DNA of 47,821 nucleotides from positions 1 to 47,821 of the forward strand of contig NZ_NHSK01000079.1 in assembly GCF_016653355.1 (NCBI RefSeq), read 5' to 3'. The stretch is from Rhodoplanes elegans. Its GTDB lineage: Bacteria; Pseudomonadota; Alphaproteobacteria; Rhizobiales; Xanthobacteraceae. Positions 25,082 to 34,767 of this stretch are shown here, piece after piece. A program made the position numbers and the translations under genes. The notes beneath the pieces are model-generated. The model did no database searches, was not told where the DNA came from, and worked only from the letters and a program-made list of their open reading frames with translations. Each line of letters starts with the position of its first letter. Positions within the stretch are counted from its first letter, which is position 1.

Positions 25082-28000
25082 GCACGCCGCCGAACGACGA
25101 CGCGGCCGCGCCCCGCCCGGCGCGGACCGTGGTCCATGGCCGCAACAACATCTCGGCCTGGGCGATCCGCCACCCGGTCGCCACCGTGGTGCTGTTCGTC
25201 GTGCTGACCATGGCCGGCCTCGTCGCCTATCCGGGCCTGCGCATCAACAACAATCCGGACATCGACCTGCCCGCCGTGGTGGTCACGGTGCAGCAGCCGG
25301 GCGCCGCGCCGGCCGAGCTCGAGTCGCAGGTGACGCGGCGCATCGAGGACGCGGTCGCCGGCCTCGGCGACATCAAGCACATCACCTCCACGGTCTACGA
25401 CGGCGCCTCGAACACCGTGGTCGAGTTCAACATCGGCAAGAACGTCGACCGCGCCGTCAACGACGTGCGCGACAAGGTCACCCAGACCCGCGCCACCCTG
25501 CCGGCCGACATTCTCGAGCCGATCGTCAGCCGGGTCGACATCTCGGGCGGCGCCATCGTCACCTACACTGTGCGGGCGCCGGCGATGTCGACGGCGCAGC
25601 TCTCCTGGTTCATCGACGACACGGTCGCCCGCGCGCTGCTGTCGATCGCCGGCGTCAGCCGGGTCAACCGGGTCGGCGGCGTCGACCGCGAGATCCGGAT
25701 CGAGCTCGACCCGGCCCGCCTGATGGCGCTCGGCATCACGGCCGTCGACGTCCACAATCAGCTGCGCAGCCAGAACCTCAACAGCCCGGGCGGCCGCGGC
25801 ACGCTCGGCGCGAGCGAGCAGTCGATCCGCACGGTCGGCAGCGCCGAGACGGTCGACGACCTGCGCGCCCGCCTGATCACGTTGCCGGGCGGTCGCAAGG
25901 CGCGCCTCTCCGAGCTCGGCACGGTGGAGGACACGGCGGCCGAGCAGCGCCAGTCGGCCAGGCTCGACAATCAGCCCGTCGTCGCCTTCGAGGTGCTGCG
26001 CACCGTCGGCTCCAGCGAGGTGCATGTCGCCAAGAAAGTCGCGGCCCGGCTGGAGGCACTGGAGCAGGCGACGCCCGGCGTCGAGATCCGCCGGGTGTCC
26101 TCGACGGTGCGGTTCGTCGAGGAATCCTATCGCGGCGCCATCGAGACGCTGGTCGAGGGCGCGGCGCTCGCCGTGCTGGTCGTGTTCCTGTTCCTGCGCG
26201 ACCTGCGGGCGACCTTCATCGCGGCGCTCGCCATGCCGCTGTCGCTGATCCCGACCTTCTTCGTGATGAAGGCGTTCGGCTTCGCGCTCTCCGGCGTGAC
26301 GCTGCTCGCGCTGTCGCTGGTGGTCGGCATCCTGGTCGACGACGCCATCGTCGAGATCGAGAACATCGTCCGCCACATGCGCGACGGCAAGAAGCCGTAT
26401 CGGGCAGCGCTCGACGCCGCCGACGAGATCGGGCTGGCCGTGGTGGCGACGACGCTGACCATCGTGGCCGTGTTCGTGCCGGTCGCGTTCATGCCCGGCA
26501 TCCCGGGCCAGTTCTTCTTCCCGTTCGGCGTGACCGTGTCGGTCGCGGTGCTGTTCTCGCTGGTCGTCGCCCGCATGCTCACGCCGCTGCTCGGCGCCTA
26601 TTTCCTGAAGGTGAAGCCGGAGAAGGGTCCGCGCGACGGCGTGGTGATGCGCGTCTATCTGCGCTTCCTCGCCGCCTCGATCCGCCACCGCTGGCTCACC
26701 GTGATCGGCGCGCTGGTGATCTTCGCCGGCTCGATCGCGCTGATCCCGCTCGTGCCGTCCGACCTGATGCCGGCGCGCGACACCGGCCGCTCGGCGCTCG
26801 GCGTCGAGCTGCCGCCCGGCGCGACGCTGGCCCAGACCGAGGCCGTGGTGAAGCGCGTCACCGACATCGCCAAGGCGCGGCCGGACGTGACCAGCGTGTT
26901 CGCCGCGATCGGCGTCGCGGCGGCCGGCCAGGGGCCGGGCGCGCCCTCGGTCGGCGGCGATCCGCGCAACGCCATCGTCTACATCAACTACGTGCCGGCG
27001 AATGCGCGCCCCCTCACCCAGCAGCAGATCGAGGCCGCGCTGCGGCCCGCCCTCGCCGAGATTCCCGGCACCCGCTTCCGCTTCGGCGCCGACGGCATGG
27101 GCGGCGCCAAGGTGACGATCACGCTCACCGGCGACAACCCGGTCGAGCTCGACCGCGCCGCGACCGCACTCGAGCGCCAGATGCGCACCCTGCCGTCGTT
27201 CCCGACCGCCGCCTCGACGGCGAGCCTGCGGCGCCCCGAGATTCAGATCGTGCCGATGCCGGAGCGCGCCGCCGAGCTCGGCGTCTCGGTCGCCTCGATC
27301 GCCGCCACGGCCCGCATCGCGACGCTCGGCGATGCCGACCAGAACCTCGCCAAGTTCAACCTGCCGAACCGCCAGATCCCGATCCGGGTGCAGATCGACC
27401 CGGCCTCGCGGGCGAGCCTGCCGACCATCGAGAACCTCCGCGTCTCGACGACGAGCGGCGCCAGCGTGCCGCTCAAGGCGGTCGCCGAGATCAGGCTCGC
27501 CAGCGGCCCGGCGACGATCCAGCGGCTCGACCGCACCCGCAAGGCGGCGATCGAGGCGGAGCTGAACGGCCTGCCGCTCGGCGAGGCGCTCACGCAGATC
27601 CACGCGCTGCCGATCATGCGCGAGCTGCCCGCCTCGGTGCGCGAGCAGAAGACCGGCGACGCCGAGATCATGGTCGAGCTGTTCGTCAGCTTCGCGGTGG
27701 CGCTCGGCGCCGGCGTGCTGCTCGTCTACGTCGTGATGGTGGTGCTGTTCGGCGGATTCATGCAGCCGCTGACCATCATGATGGCGCTGCCGCTCGCGGT
27801 CGGCGGCGCCATGACGCTGCTGCTCGTCACCGGCAAGGCGCTGTCGATCTCGGCCGTGATCGGCGTCCTGATGCTGATGGGCATCGTCGCCAAGAACTCG
27901 ATCCTCTTGGTCGAGTACGCCATCGAGGCGATCCGGGCCGGCATGCCGCGCGACGCCGCGCTCCTCGACGCCGCCCACAAGCGGGCCCGGCCGATCGTGA

Positions 28001-28296
28001 TGACGACCATCGCGATGACGGCCGGCATGATCCCGGTGGCGCTCGGCCTCGACGTCGATTCGGGCTTCCGCGCCCCGATGGCGGTCGCCGTGATCGGCGG
28101 CCTGATCACCTCGACGCTCCTGAGCCTCGTCGTGGTGCCGAGCGTGTTCACGCTGATGGACGACCTCCAGAAGAAGCTCGGCCGCCGGCTCGGACGCCTG
28201 CTCACGTCGGGTCCGCAGGACGACGTGCCGGCGGAACCGCACGCGCCCCCGCTCCCGGCACCGGCCGCCGCCGCGTCTCGCGACGCCGGCCTCTGA
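25078..28296 (+). CDS. RND efflux transporter permease (HAE1/AcrB family)
   Basis: A 1072-residue inner-membrane proton antiporter that expels drugs or other small molecules. The amino end has AIRHPVATVVLFVVLTMAGLVAYPGL and the hallmark DIDLPAVVVTVQQPGAAPAELE; the TM4 proton-relay motif is LVVGILVDDAIVEIENI with adjacent aspartates, and TM10-11 contain LMLMGIVAKNSILLVEYAI and AHKRARPIVMTTIAMTAGMIP. Two large periplasmic loops give the usual duplicated architecture. Length is normal. The cytoplasmic tail is Pro/Ala-rich. Substrates cannot be read from sequence; the pair could equally serve metabolite export. Confidence 0.96.
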   Translation: MSTPPNDDAAAPRPARTVVHGRNNISAWAIRHPVATVVLFVVLTMAGLVAYPGLRINNNPDIDLPAVVVTVQQPGAAPAELESQVTRRIEDAVAGLGDIKHITSTVYDGASNTVVEFNIGKNVDRAVNDVRDKVTQTRATLPADILEPIVSRVDISGGAIVTYTVRAPAMSTAQLSWFIDDTVARALLSIAGVSRVNRVGGVDREIRIELDPARLMALGITAVDVHNQLRSQNLNSPGGRGTLGASEQSIRTVGSAETVDDLRARLITLPGGRKARLSELGTVEDTAAEQRQSARLDNQPVVAFEVLRTVGSSEVHVAKKVAARLEALEQATPGVEIRRVSSTVRFVEESYRGAIETLVEGAALAVLVVFLFLRDLRATFIAALAMPLSLIPTFFVMKAFGFALSGVTLLALSLVVGILVDDAIVEIENIVRHMRDGKKPYRAALDAADEIGLAVVATTLTIVAVFVPVAFMPGIPGQFFFPFGVTVSVAVLFSLVVARMLTPLLGAYFLKVKPEKGPRDGVVMRVYLRFLAASIRHRWLTVIGALVIFAGSIALIPLVPSDLMPARDTGRSALGVELPPGATLAQTEAVVKRVTDIAKARPDVTSVFAAIGVAAAGQGPGAPSVGGDPRNAIVYINYVPANARPLTQQQIEAALRPALAEIPGTRFRFGADGMGGAKVTITLTGDNPVELDRAATALERQMRTLPSFPTAASTASLRRPEIQIVPMPERAAELGVSVASIAATARIATLGDADQNLAKFNLPNRQIPIRVQIDPASRASLPTIENLRVSTTSGASVPLKAVAEIRLASGPATIQRLDRTRKAAIEAELNGLPLGEALTQIHALPIMRELPASVREQKTGDAEIMVELFVSFAVALGAGVLLVYVVMVVLFGGFMQPLTIMMALPLAVGGAMTLLLVTGKALSISAVIGVLMLMGIVAKNSILLVEYAIEAIRAGMPRDAALLDAAHKRARPIVMTTIAMTAGMIPVALGLDVDSGFRAPMAVAVIGGLITSTLLSLVVVPSVFTLMDDLQKKLGRRLGRLLTSGPQDDVPAEPHAPPLPAPAAAASRDAGL

Positions 28297-28332
28297 GCGC
28301 GCGACCGCGCGGGCGTCCCCCGCCGCGGCCTG

Positions 28333-28348
28333 TGTGAGCTGTCTCACA
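28333..28348. promoter_or_regulatory. CRP-consensus site upstream of the proline-rich protein gene
   Basis: TGTGA-GCTGTC-TCACA is an exact match to the TGTGA-N6-TCACA consensus of cAMP-CRP, and the arms extend to a sixth pair. It lies 82 bases before the ATG at 28430 and 37 bases after the RND pump stop. A CRP/Clr-type regulator is the natural candidate. Confidence 0.6.
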
Positions 28349-28429
28349 GTTCCTCCTCCACCACTCCTGGATGCTGCGGGCGTCGTCGGCACCCGGCCGG
28401 CGAGACGGACGAACGAACTGAGGGACGTC

Positions 28430-29674
28430 ATGACCAAGCATCTCGGAACGGCCGCGCTTGCCTCGGCTCTGCTCGTTGTTGCGTCTGCGTCGTCGACTGT
28501 CGCCGCCCCTGCGGATCCGGCCGCCAAGCCGGGGCCGCTGACCTTCAAGCGCCCGGTCCAGACCGGCGGCGTCACCGCGACCCGCGTCACGCCGACGCCG
28601 TCCGTCGCGAGCCGTCCGCAGCTCGCGCCGGTTCCGCTGACGAAGCCGCTCTCGAAGCCGCAGACGCAGACCAGCTCCGTCGGGCCGTCGGCCACCCCGT
28701 CGAAGCCGGTCAAGCCGCACATCCTGCTGCTGCCCAAGGACGCCATCAAGCCCGCGTCGGGTCCCGGCGCAGGTCCCGCGACCGGCCCCTTCAAGCCGAA
28801 GTTTCCGTTGCCGAAGAGCGATCAGGTCGGGTCGACGACGCCGACCGGTCCGAAGAAACCCGATTTCACGCTGCCGAAGAGCGACAAGATCGACTCGGTC
28901 AAGCCGAAGTTTCCGCTGCCGAAAGGCGATCAGATCGGGTCGAACACCCCAAACGGCCCGAAGAAGCCCGATTTCACGCTGCCGAAGAGCGACAAGATCG
29001 ACTCGATCAAGCCGAAGTTCCCGCTGCCGCCGAAGCAGTCCGACACGACGCCTCCGACTCCGGGCCCGCAGCCCTGCGTCGGGCCGACCTGCGCGCCCGA
29101 CCCGAACAAGGGCCAGGGTCAGGCCAAGACTCCGCCGGACGTCGGCCCGGGGCCGGGCAACTGCGTGACGGTCGGCGGCAAGCTGATGTGCCCGCCGCGT
29201 CGCGACGTGCACGTGTTGCCGCTGCCCGTCCCGGTGCCGGTGTATCCGCACCAGACCTATGCGCAGCAGCAGGCCTATCCGCAGCGCGTCGTGCCGCAGC
29301 GCGTCGTTACCCAGACGGTCGCGCCGCGTCCGGTGACGCAGGTGATCACGCCGCCGCAGCCCGTCGCCGCACCCGCCTCCGCGCCGCTGGTGTGCAACGC
29401 GGGCGGACAGATGTCGGCCGAGGTGACGGGCGCGACCCAGCTGACGCTGCGCTTCGCGCCGGGCACCGCCGCCGGCACCAGCGTCGCCCCGCAGCCGGGC
29501 GAATGCACCTGGCTGGACCGCGGCTTCGCGACCAACGAGCCGGGCGTGATGATGGTCGGCAACGATGCGAGCCAGACCGCCTACATCGTCGACGGCGTCA
29601 AGAGCGGCGGCCTGTTCTACGCCCACGCCTACAACAACGGCAGTGCGCTGGTGGTGACCAAGGTCGGCCTGTGA
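28430..29674 (+). CDS. Secreted proline-rich repeat protein
   Basis: A 414-residue exported protein I cannot assign to a known family. Residues 1-24 are a signal peptide (MTKHLGTAALASALLVVASASS, cleavage near VAA-PA). Residues about 25-210 are Pro/Lys/Thr/Ser-rich and disordered, with two 36-residue tandem repeats beginning KPKFPLPK and a partial third. Two Cys-containing segments (QPCVGPTCAP; GNCVTVGGKLMCPP) follow, then VPVPVYPHQTYAQQQAYPQ and a C-terminal domain of about 95 residues (LVCNAGGQMSAEV... ECTWLDRGF...) that looks folded. ATG at 28430 has GAGGGA upstream. A structural envelope or surface role is plausible. A strong terminator follows. Confidence 0.82.
   Translation: MTKHLGTAALASALLVVASASSTVAAPADPAAKPGPLTFKRPVQTGGVTATRVTPTPSVASRPQLAPVPLTKPLSKPQTQTSSVGPSATPSKPVKPHILLLPKDAIKPASGPGAGPATGPFKPKFPLPKSDQVGSTTPTGPKKPDFTLPKSDKIDSVKPKFPLPKGDQIGSNTPNGPKKPDFTLPKSDKIDSIKPKFPLPPKQSDTTPPTPGPQPCVGPTCAPDPNKGQGQAKTPPDVGPGPGNCVTVGGKLMCPPRRDVHVLPLPVPVPVYPHQTYAQQQAYPQRVVPQRVVTQTVAPRPVTQVITPPQPVAAPASAPLVCNAGGQMSAEVTGATQLTLRFAPGTAAGTSVAPQPGECTWLDRGFATNEPGVMMVGNDASQTAYIVDGVKSGGLFYAHAYNNGSALVVTKVGL
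28793..29008 (+). repeat. Two tandem 108-base coding repeats
   Basis: Units 28793-28900 and 28901-29008 encode 36-residue repeats that differ at only six residues, and a third starts at 29009 before diverging. Each unit contains FPLPK...GPKKPDFTLPKSDKIDS. Repeat number may vary between strains. Confidence 0.85.
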
Positions 29675-30004
29675 TCCGGCCTGCGCGTCACGCTCACTCT
29701 CCCGAACGCCAAAGAGGACGCCGCCGGCGTCCTCTTTTCTTGTTTGATCGGTCCCGGCCGTTTCTGATCAGCCCGGCAGGCCGCGGGTCACGTTCGCGAA
29801 ACAGAAAACGATGAGCGGGCAGCGGCGGGCGTGGCGGACACGGCCGCGGGCTGCTACAAGGGCGCCGGGCGAGCAGCCGCCCGTCGAACGCGACGGCTGC
29901 CGACCCGTCGCCGCCTCGGATCGCCGAAGTCGCGCGATTCCACCGGCTCGATTCTCCACTCCCGAGCCGCCAGCGGCCTCTATCCAACCCAGGTCCGACC
30001 TCCC
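29675..30004. other. 330-base region between the proline-rich protein and helicase genes
   Basis: It contains the terminator at 29711-29740 and otherwise a GC-rich leader for the helicase gene. The helicase reading frame stays open upstream to about 29831, but those residues do not look like a DEAD-box amino end. No other gene or site is supported. Confidence 0.5.
29711..29740 (+). terminator. Intrinsic terminator of the proline-rich protein gene
   Basis: A 12-base-pair perfect stem, AAAGAGGACGCC (29711-29722) with GGCGTCCTCTTT (29726-29737), loop GCC, followed by TCTTGTTT. One of the clearest terminators in the window. Confidence 0.92.
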
Positions 30005-32053
30005 GTGACATTCCTGCCGACCCGTCCGCCGCTCGCCCGCGCCCTCGCCGCGCGCAACTACGACGATCCGACCCCGGTGCAGGCCGCCGTGCTGGCCGAC
30101 GACGCCGCCGGCCGCGATCTCCTGGTGTCGGCGCAGACCGGCTCCGGCAAGACGGTCGCCTACGGGCTGGCGATCGCGGACGACCTGCTCGGCGACGCCG
30201 ACGGCTTCGAGCCCGGCGCCGCCCCCCTCGCTTTGGTGGTCGCGCCGACCCGCGAGCTCGCCCTGCAGGTGCAGCGCGAGCTCGCCTGGCTCTACGGCCA
30301 CACCGGCGCCCGCGTCGTCTCCTGCGTCGGCGGCACCGACCCGCGCCGCGAACAGCGCGAGCTGGCCGAGGGCGCCCACATCGTGGTCGGGACGCCGGGG
30401 CGGCTGTGCGACCACCTGCGGCGGCACCGCCTCGACATCTCCGGCCTGAAGGCCGTGGTGCTCGACGAGGCCGACGAGATGCTCGACCTCGGCTTTCGCG
30501 AGGACTTGGAGCTGATCCTCGAGACAACGCCGGACAGCCGCCGCACGCTGCTGTTCTCGGCGACTCTTCCGCGCGGCATCGTCGCGCTCGCCCGCGAGTA
30601 TCAGAAGGATGCGCTGCGCATCGACGTCGCCGGCGACGAAAGCGGGCATGCCGACATCGAGTACCGGGCCATCCGGGTCGCGGCGCACGAGGTCGAGCAC
30701 GCGGTCGTCAACCTGCTGCGTTATTTCGAGTCGCCCGGCGCGCTGGTGTTCTGCAACACCCGCAATGCCGTGCGGCACCTGCAGGCGGCCCTGTTGGAGC
30801 GCGGTTTCTCCGTGGTCGCGCTGTCCGGGGAGCTGGCGCAGAACGAGCGGACGCTCGCGCTGCAGGCGCTGCGCGACGGGCGCGCCCGCGTCTGCGTCGC
30901 CACCGACGTCGCGGCACGCGGCATCGATCTGCCCCATCTCGGCCTCGTCATCCACGCCGAGCTGCCGAACGATCCGGCGGTGCTTCAGCATCGCTCCGGC
31001 CGCACCGGGCGCGCCGGCCGCAAGGGCGTCAGCATCCTGCTGGTGCCCAACGCCCGCCGGCGGCGCGTCGAGACGATGCTGTTCCAGGCCGGCATCGACG
31101 CGGTGTGGGGCAGCGCGCCCCAGCCGGAGGAGATCCGCCGGCTCGATCTCGAGCGCGTCCTGCAGGACGCGAGGCTCGCCGAGGAGCCGAGCGAGGACGA
31201 CCTGATCTGGGCGCAGGCGCTGCTCGCGCAGCGCAGCCCCGAGCAGCTCGCGACCGCGCTGGCCCGGATTCTGCGCGCCGGCCTGCCGTCCCCGGAGGAC
31301 ATCGTCGACCCCGGCGAGCGCCCCAGCCGGTCGCGGCGTGATCGCGACGAGGCGTGGGCAGATCGGGCGAGAACGCACGCGTCCGCACAGGCCGACGGGT
31401 CGGACCCCGGATGGGATCCGATCGACGCCCGGCCGAAGCGGCAGGCCGGCCTCGCCGGCGGCAGCGTCTGGTATCGGGCCAGCGTCGGGCGCAACAAGAA
31501 CGCCGAAGCGCGCTGGCTGCTGCCGATGATCTGCCGCCGCGGCGGCATCGACAAGCGCGCCGTCGGCGCCATCCGGATCTGCGACAGCCACAGCGAGATC
31601 GAGATCGCAGCCGACGCCGCCGAGCTGTTCGCCGCGGCCATCGCCCGCCCCGACAAGGAATCGAACATCCGCCTCGAGCCGCTGCCCGACGGCCCGCAGG
31701 CGCCCTCCGGACAGCTCGACCGGCCCGCCGGCCGGCCCCGGCCGCACGGCGGCAGGGTTCGTCCCGGCGACCGATCCCGCCACGAGCGCGGCGCGACGGC
31801 GCACGCGCCGTCCGACAACGGCCCGGCCGCGCCGGAGAAGAAGAGATTCGCGAAGAAGCCGTGGCGCCAGGAGGCGCGTGAGGACAAGCCGCTTCGCGAG
31901 GACAAGCCGTTTCGCGAAGGCAAGCCTCCGTACGAAGGAAAGCCGTTCCGTGAGAAGAAGCCGTTCCGCGCCGGCAAGACCAAGCCCGCCGGAGCCCGAA
32001 AGGCCGCGCGGGGCGCGGTCGGCAAGCCGACAGGCAAGCGCGGCCGCGCCTGA
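30005..32053 (+). CDS. DEAD-box RNA helicase with DbpA-type C-terminal domain
   Basis: A 682-residue ATP-dependent RNA helicase. Core motifs are intact: Q-motif region DDPTPVQAAVL, AQTGSGKT (motif I), PTRELALQ (Ia), GTPGRL, LDEADEML (II), FSATLP (III), VFCNTRN, ATDVAARGIDLP and HRSGRTGRAGR (VI). After a charged linker, residues about 485-545 (VWYRASVGRNKNAEARWLLPMICRRGG...IRICDSHSEIEI) form a DbpA RNA-binding domain, which suggests ribosome assembly. The tail is basic with six-residue repeats built on KPFRE. GTG at 30005 fits the usual amino end; longer in-frame starts lack support. Cold or ribosome-related regulation is only inferred. Confidence 0.93.
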   Translation: MTFLPTRPPLARALAARNYDDPTPVQAAVLADDAAGRDLLVSAQTGSGKTVAYGLAIADDLLGDADGFEPGAAPLALVVAPTRELALQVQRELAWLYGHTGARVVSCVGGTDPRREQRELAEGAHIVVGTPGRLCDHLRRHRLDISGLKAVVLDEADEMLDLGFREDLELILETTPDSRRTLLFSATLPRGIVALAREYQKDALRIDVAGDESGHADIEYRAIRVAAHEVEHAVVNLLRYFESPGALVFCNTRNAVRHLQAALLERGFSVVALSGELAQNERTLALQALRDGRARVCVATDVAARGIDLPHLGLVIHAELPNDPAVLQHRSGRTGRAGRKGVSILLVPNARRRRVETMLFQAGIDAVWGSAPQPEEIRRLDLERVLQDARLAEEPSEDDLIWAQALLAQRSPEQLATALARILRAGLPSPEDIVDPGERPSRSRRDRDEAWADRARTHASAQADGSDPGWDPIDARPKRQAGLAGGSVWYRASVGRNKNAEARWLLPMICRRGGIDKRAVGAIRICDSHSEIEIAADAAELFAAAIARPDKESNIRLEPLPDGPQAPSGQLDRPAGRPRPHGGRVRPGDRSRHERGATAHAPSDNGPAAPEKKRFAKKPWRQEAREDKPLREDKPFREGKPPYEGKPFREKKPFRAGKTKPAGARKAARGAVGKPTGKRGRA

Positions 32054-32058
32054 TCGCG

Positions 32059-32092
32059 CGGGAGAGCGACTTCAGAAGAAGCCGCTCTCCCG
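32059..32092. terminator. Bidirectional hairpin between convergent helicase and htpG genes
   Basis: CGGGAGAGCG (32059-32068) pairs perfectly with CGCTCTCCCG (32083-32092), loop 14 bases. It is 5 bases after the helicase stop and 11 bases beyond the htpG stop. No strong T-run on either side. Confidence 0.6.
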
Positions 32093-32103
32093 ACCGGTCC
32101 TGA

Positions 32104-34080
32104 TCAGCCCGGCAGGCCGCGCGTCACGAGGCGGTTGAGCCGGCGGGCGAAGGCGGCCGGGTCGTCGGGCAGCTCGCCGTCGAGAATCTGCGCCTCCTCG
32201 AACAGCAGCATCGCGAGATCGGCCGCCTCGTCGGCGTGACCGCCGGCGCTCTCGCGCGAGAGCGCACCGACCAGCGCGTGCTTCATGTTCAGCTCGAGGA
32301 TCGGCTTGGTGCCGGAGGCGCGGCTCTGCTTGGCGAGCAGGCGCTCCAGCTCGCGGTCGGGCCCCGTTCCGCCGGCGACCAGGCAGGCGGCGCTGTCGGT
32401 GAGACGCTGCGACGCCTTCACGTCGGAGACGCGCTCGCCGAGTGCCAGCTTCACGGCGGCGATCACCGCGGACTCGTCGACGGCCGGCGTGTCCTTCGTC
32501 TCGGCCTCGGCGTCGGCCTTGGCGTCATCCGCGAGCGGCACCAGGCTGAAGTCGATCTCGCCCTGGCTGAGCGACTTGAAGCCCTTGCCCTTGAAGTCGA
32601 GCCGCAGCGACGTCCACAGCGCGTCGACCGGATCGGTGAGCAGCAGCACCTCGATGCCGCGCGCCTTGGCGGCCTCGAGCTTCGGATTGGCCTTGAGGCG
32701 ATCGAGATCCTCGCCGGCGAGGTAATAGATCTCGGTCTGATTTTCGCGCAATGCCTCGACATATTGGGCGAGGGTGCGGCCCGTGCCCTTGGTCGAGGTG
32801 AAGCGGGCGAGCGGGAGGATCTGCTCGCGCCGGTCCGGGTCCTCGTAGAGGCCCTCCTTGATCACGGCGCCGAACTCGTTCCACACGGTCGCGAGCTTGT
32901 CGGGCTCCTTCGTCGCGACGCTCTCCAGCTCGGCCAGCACCTTGGTGGTGATCGCCTTGCGCATAGCCGCGACCTGCGGATTGTTCTGCAGCATCTCGCG
33001 CGACAGATTGAGCGGCAGGTCCTCGGAGTCGACGACGCCGCGCACGAAGCGCAGCCAGCTCGGCAGCAGCGACGCGTCGTCGGTGATGTAGACGCGCCGG
33101 ACATAGAGCTTCAGGTGGCTCTTGCGGGCCGGATCGTAGAGATCGAACAACGAGCCGGACGGCACGAACAGCAGCACCGCATAGGACTGCCGGCCCTCGG
33201 CGCGGTAGTGCAACGTCACGGCCGGCTCGTCGAAGGCGCCGCAGATGGAGCGATAGGCCTGCGCGTAGTCCTCCGGCTTCAGCTCCGACTTGGAGCGCTG
33301 CCACACCGCGCTCGCGCTGTTGAGCTGGCGCGGCTCGCCGGTCGGCCGCTTGCCGCCCGGGATCAGCATGATCGGGAACTGGATGTGGTCCGAATAGGCG
33401 TGGACGACGCGCTCGATCTCGTACTCGTCGAGATACTTCTTCGCGTCCTTCTTCAGGTGCAGCACGATCTCGGTGCCGCGGGAGAACGTCGCCGCCGTCT
33501 CGGGGTCGGCGGGCGCGACCTCGAAGCCGGCGCTGCCGGTCGAGCGCCACACCCATGTCTCGGCGCTGCCGGCGCGGCGGCTCGTCACCGCGATGCGGTC
33601 GGCCACCATGAAGGCGGCGTAGAAGCCGACGCCGAACTGGCCGATCAGGCCGGAGCCGTCCTTGGCCTGGGCGAGCTTCTGGACGAAGGCACGGGTGCCG
33701 GAGCGCGCGATGGTGCCGAGATTGTCGATCAGCTCCTGCCGGTCCATGCCGACGCCGTTGTCCGAGATCGTCAGCATCGCGTCCGACTTGTCGGCCCGGA
33801 TGCTGATCTTCAGCTCGGGATCGTCGGCGAGCAGCGCAGGGTTCGCGATCGCCTCGTAGCGCAGCCGGTCGCAGGCGTCCGAGGCGTTGGAGATCAGCTC
33901 GCGCAGGAAGACGTCGGTCTCCGAGTAGACCGAGTGCACCATGAGGTGCAGGAGCTCGGCCACCTCGGCCTGGAAGGCATGGGTCTCGCCCGGCGGCGAC
34001 GGCGCGGTGGTCGGGGTCTCGGCGGTCGGGGCGTCGGTATCGGCGGTCACGGCGTCGGGGTTCACGGCGTCGGAAGTCAT
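32104..34080 (-). CDS. htpG: Molecular chaperone HtpG (Hsp90)
   Basis: A 658-residue cytoplasmic ATP-dependent chaperone. The GHKL ATPase domain shows [46 protein letters not shown] and [18 protein letters not shown]; the middle domain has [37 protein letters not shown] with the catalytic arginine region, followed by the dimerisation domain with [10 protein letters not shown] near the end. ATG at 34080 is chosen because AGGACG precedes it; GTG at 34101 is a weaker alternative. The first about 30 residues (Thr/Ala/Pro/Asp-rich) are an extra leader ahead of the conserved [11 protein letters not shown] start. Convergent with the helicase gene. Confidence 0.97.
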   Translation of the reverse strand: MTSDAVNPDAVTADTDAPTAETPTTAPSPPGETHAFQAEVAELLHLMVHSVYSETDVFLRELISNASDACDRLRYEAIANPALLADDPELKISIRADKSDAMLTISDNGVGMDRQELIDNLGTIARSGTRAFVQKLAQAKDGSGLIGQFGVGFYAAFMVADRIAVTSRRAGSAETWVWRSTGSAGFEVAPADPETAATFSRGTEIVLHLKKDAKKYLDEYEIERVVHAYSDHIQFPIMLIPGGKRPTGEPRQLNSASAVWQRSKSELKPEDYAQAYRSICGAFDEPAVTLHYRAEGRQSYAVLLFVPSGSLFDLYDPARKSHLKLYVRRVYITDDASLLPSWLRFVRGVVDSEDLPLNLSREMLQNNPQVAAMRKAITTKVLAELESVATKEPDKLATVWNEFGAVIKEGLYEDPDRREQILPLARFTSTKGTGRTLAQYVEALRENQTEIYYLAGEDLDRLKANPKLEAAKARGIEVLLLTDPVDALWTSLRLDFKGKGFKSLSQGEIDFSLVPLADDAKADAEAETKDTPAVDESAVIAAVKLALGERVSDVKASQRLTDSAACLVAGGTGPDRELERLLAKQSRASGTKPILELNMKHALVGALSRESAGGHADEAADLAMLLFEEAQILDGELPDDPAAFARRLNRLVTRGLPG

Positions 34081-34210
34081 GGCGTGCGTCCTGGCGGCCA
34101 CTCGGGATGGTGATCGAAACGAAGGGGATATAGCGGCGGATTTTGAGCCTGCAAGTGGCAGCGCGAGGGAGCTCCCGGCGCCAACGGCGGCAGAAATATC
34201 CTGTCCGGCA

Positions 34211-34237
34211 TGTCACGTCCCGCCGGGCCGCTCCGTC
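34211..34237 (+). promoter_or_regulatory. ECF41-type promoter
   Basis: TGTCACG (34211-34217), 16 bases, then CGTC (34234-34237), matches the ECF41 target promoter as I remember it (TGTCACA near -35, CGTC at -10) with one substitution. It lies 51 bases before the ATG of the CMD-family gene, the first gene of the ECF41 operon, so autoregulation by the sigma factor is expected. Confidence 0.75.
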
Positions 34238-34288
34238 TTGTGTTCGGACCCGCGCGGAATCGCGGGCGACAAAAGACAGGAGACCGAC

Positions 34289-34753
34289 ATGCAGGAGCGG
34301 GTGAAGAACTGGCTCGGCCGCAAGCACGAGGGCGTCACGGCACTGATCGGGGTCGAGACGTGGGTCGGCAAGGCCGTCGACCACACGATCCTCGAGCTGA
34401 TCAAGATGCGGGTGTCGCAGATCAACGGCTGCGCCTTCTGCCTGCACATGCACTCGGCCGACGCCCTGAAGGCCGGCGAGAGCGTCGCCCGGCTCGTCCT
34501 GCTCAGCGCCTGGGAGGAGTCCGCCCTCTATACGCCGCGCGAGCGGGCGGCGTTGGCCTGGGCCGAGGCGCTCACCCGGGTCGCCGACACGCACGCCCCG
34601 GACGCCGCCTGGGAAGCGGTGCGGGCGCACTTCTCCGAGGACGAGGCGATCGCCCTGTCGATCGCGATCGGCATGATCAACACCTGGAACCGGCTGGCGA
34701 TCGGTTTTCGGGTGCAGCATCCTGCCGACAAGGCGACCGCCGCGGCCGCCTGA
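34289..34753 (+). CDS. Carboxymuconolactone decarboxylase/AhpD-family protein
   Basis: A 154-residue all-helical protein of the CMD/AhpD fold. The signature is IKMRVSQINGCAFCLHMHS, in which Cys48, Cys51 and His55 form the peroxidatic CxxCxxxH site, so a thiol-based reductase or peroxidase role is likely, possibly in oxidative stress. ATG at 34289 follows AGGAG at 7 bases. Genes of this family are the regular partner of ECF41 sigma factors, and here the sigma factor gene begins 14 bases after this stop, which makes a co-transcribed pair. Physiological substrate unknown. Confidence 0.93.
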   Translation: MQERVKNWLGRKHEGVTALIGVETWVGKAVDHTILELIKMRVSQINGCAFCLHMHSADALKAGESVARLVLLSAWEESALYTPRERAALAWAEALTRVADTHAPDAAWEAVRAHFSEDEAIALSIAIGMINTWNRLAIGFRVQHPADKATAAAA

Positions 34754-34767
34754 CCCGGAGCCCCCGC

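Noticed and set aside
24763-28794. A 1343-codon open frame on the minus strand opposite the RND genes
   Set aside because: It is rich in Arg, His, Asp and Gly with no domain, and lies wholly opposite a well-supported RND adaptor and permease pair; it is a GC-rich shadow frame.
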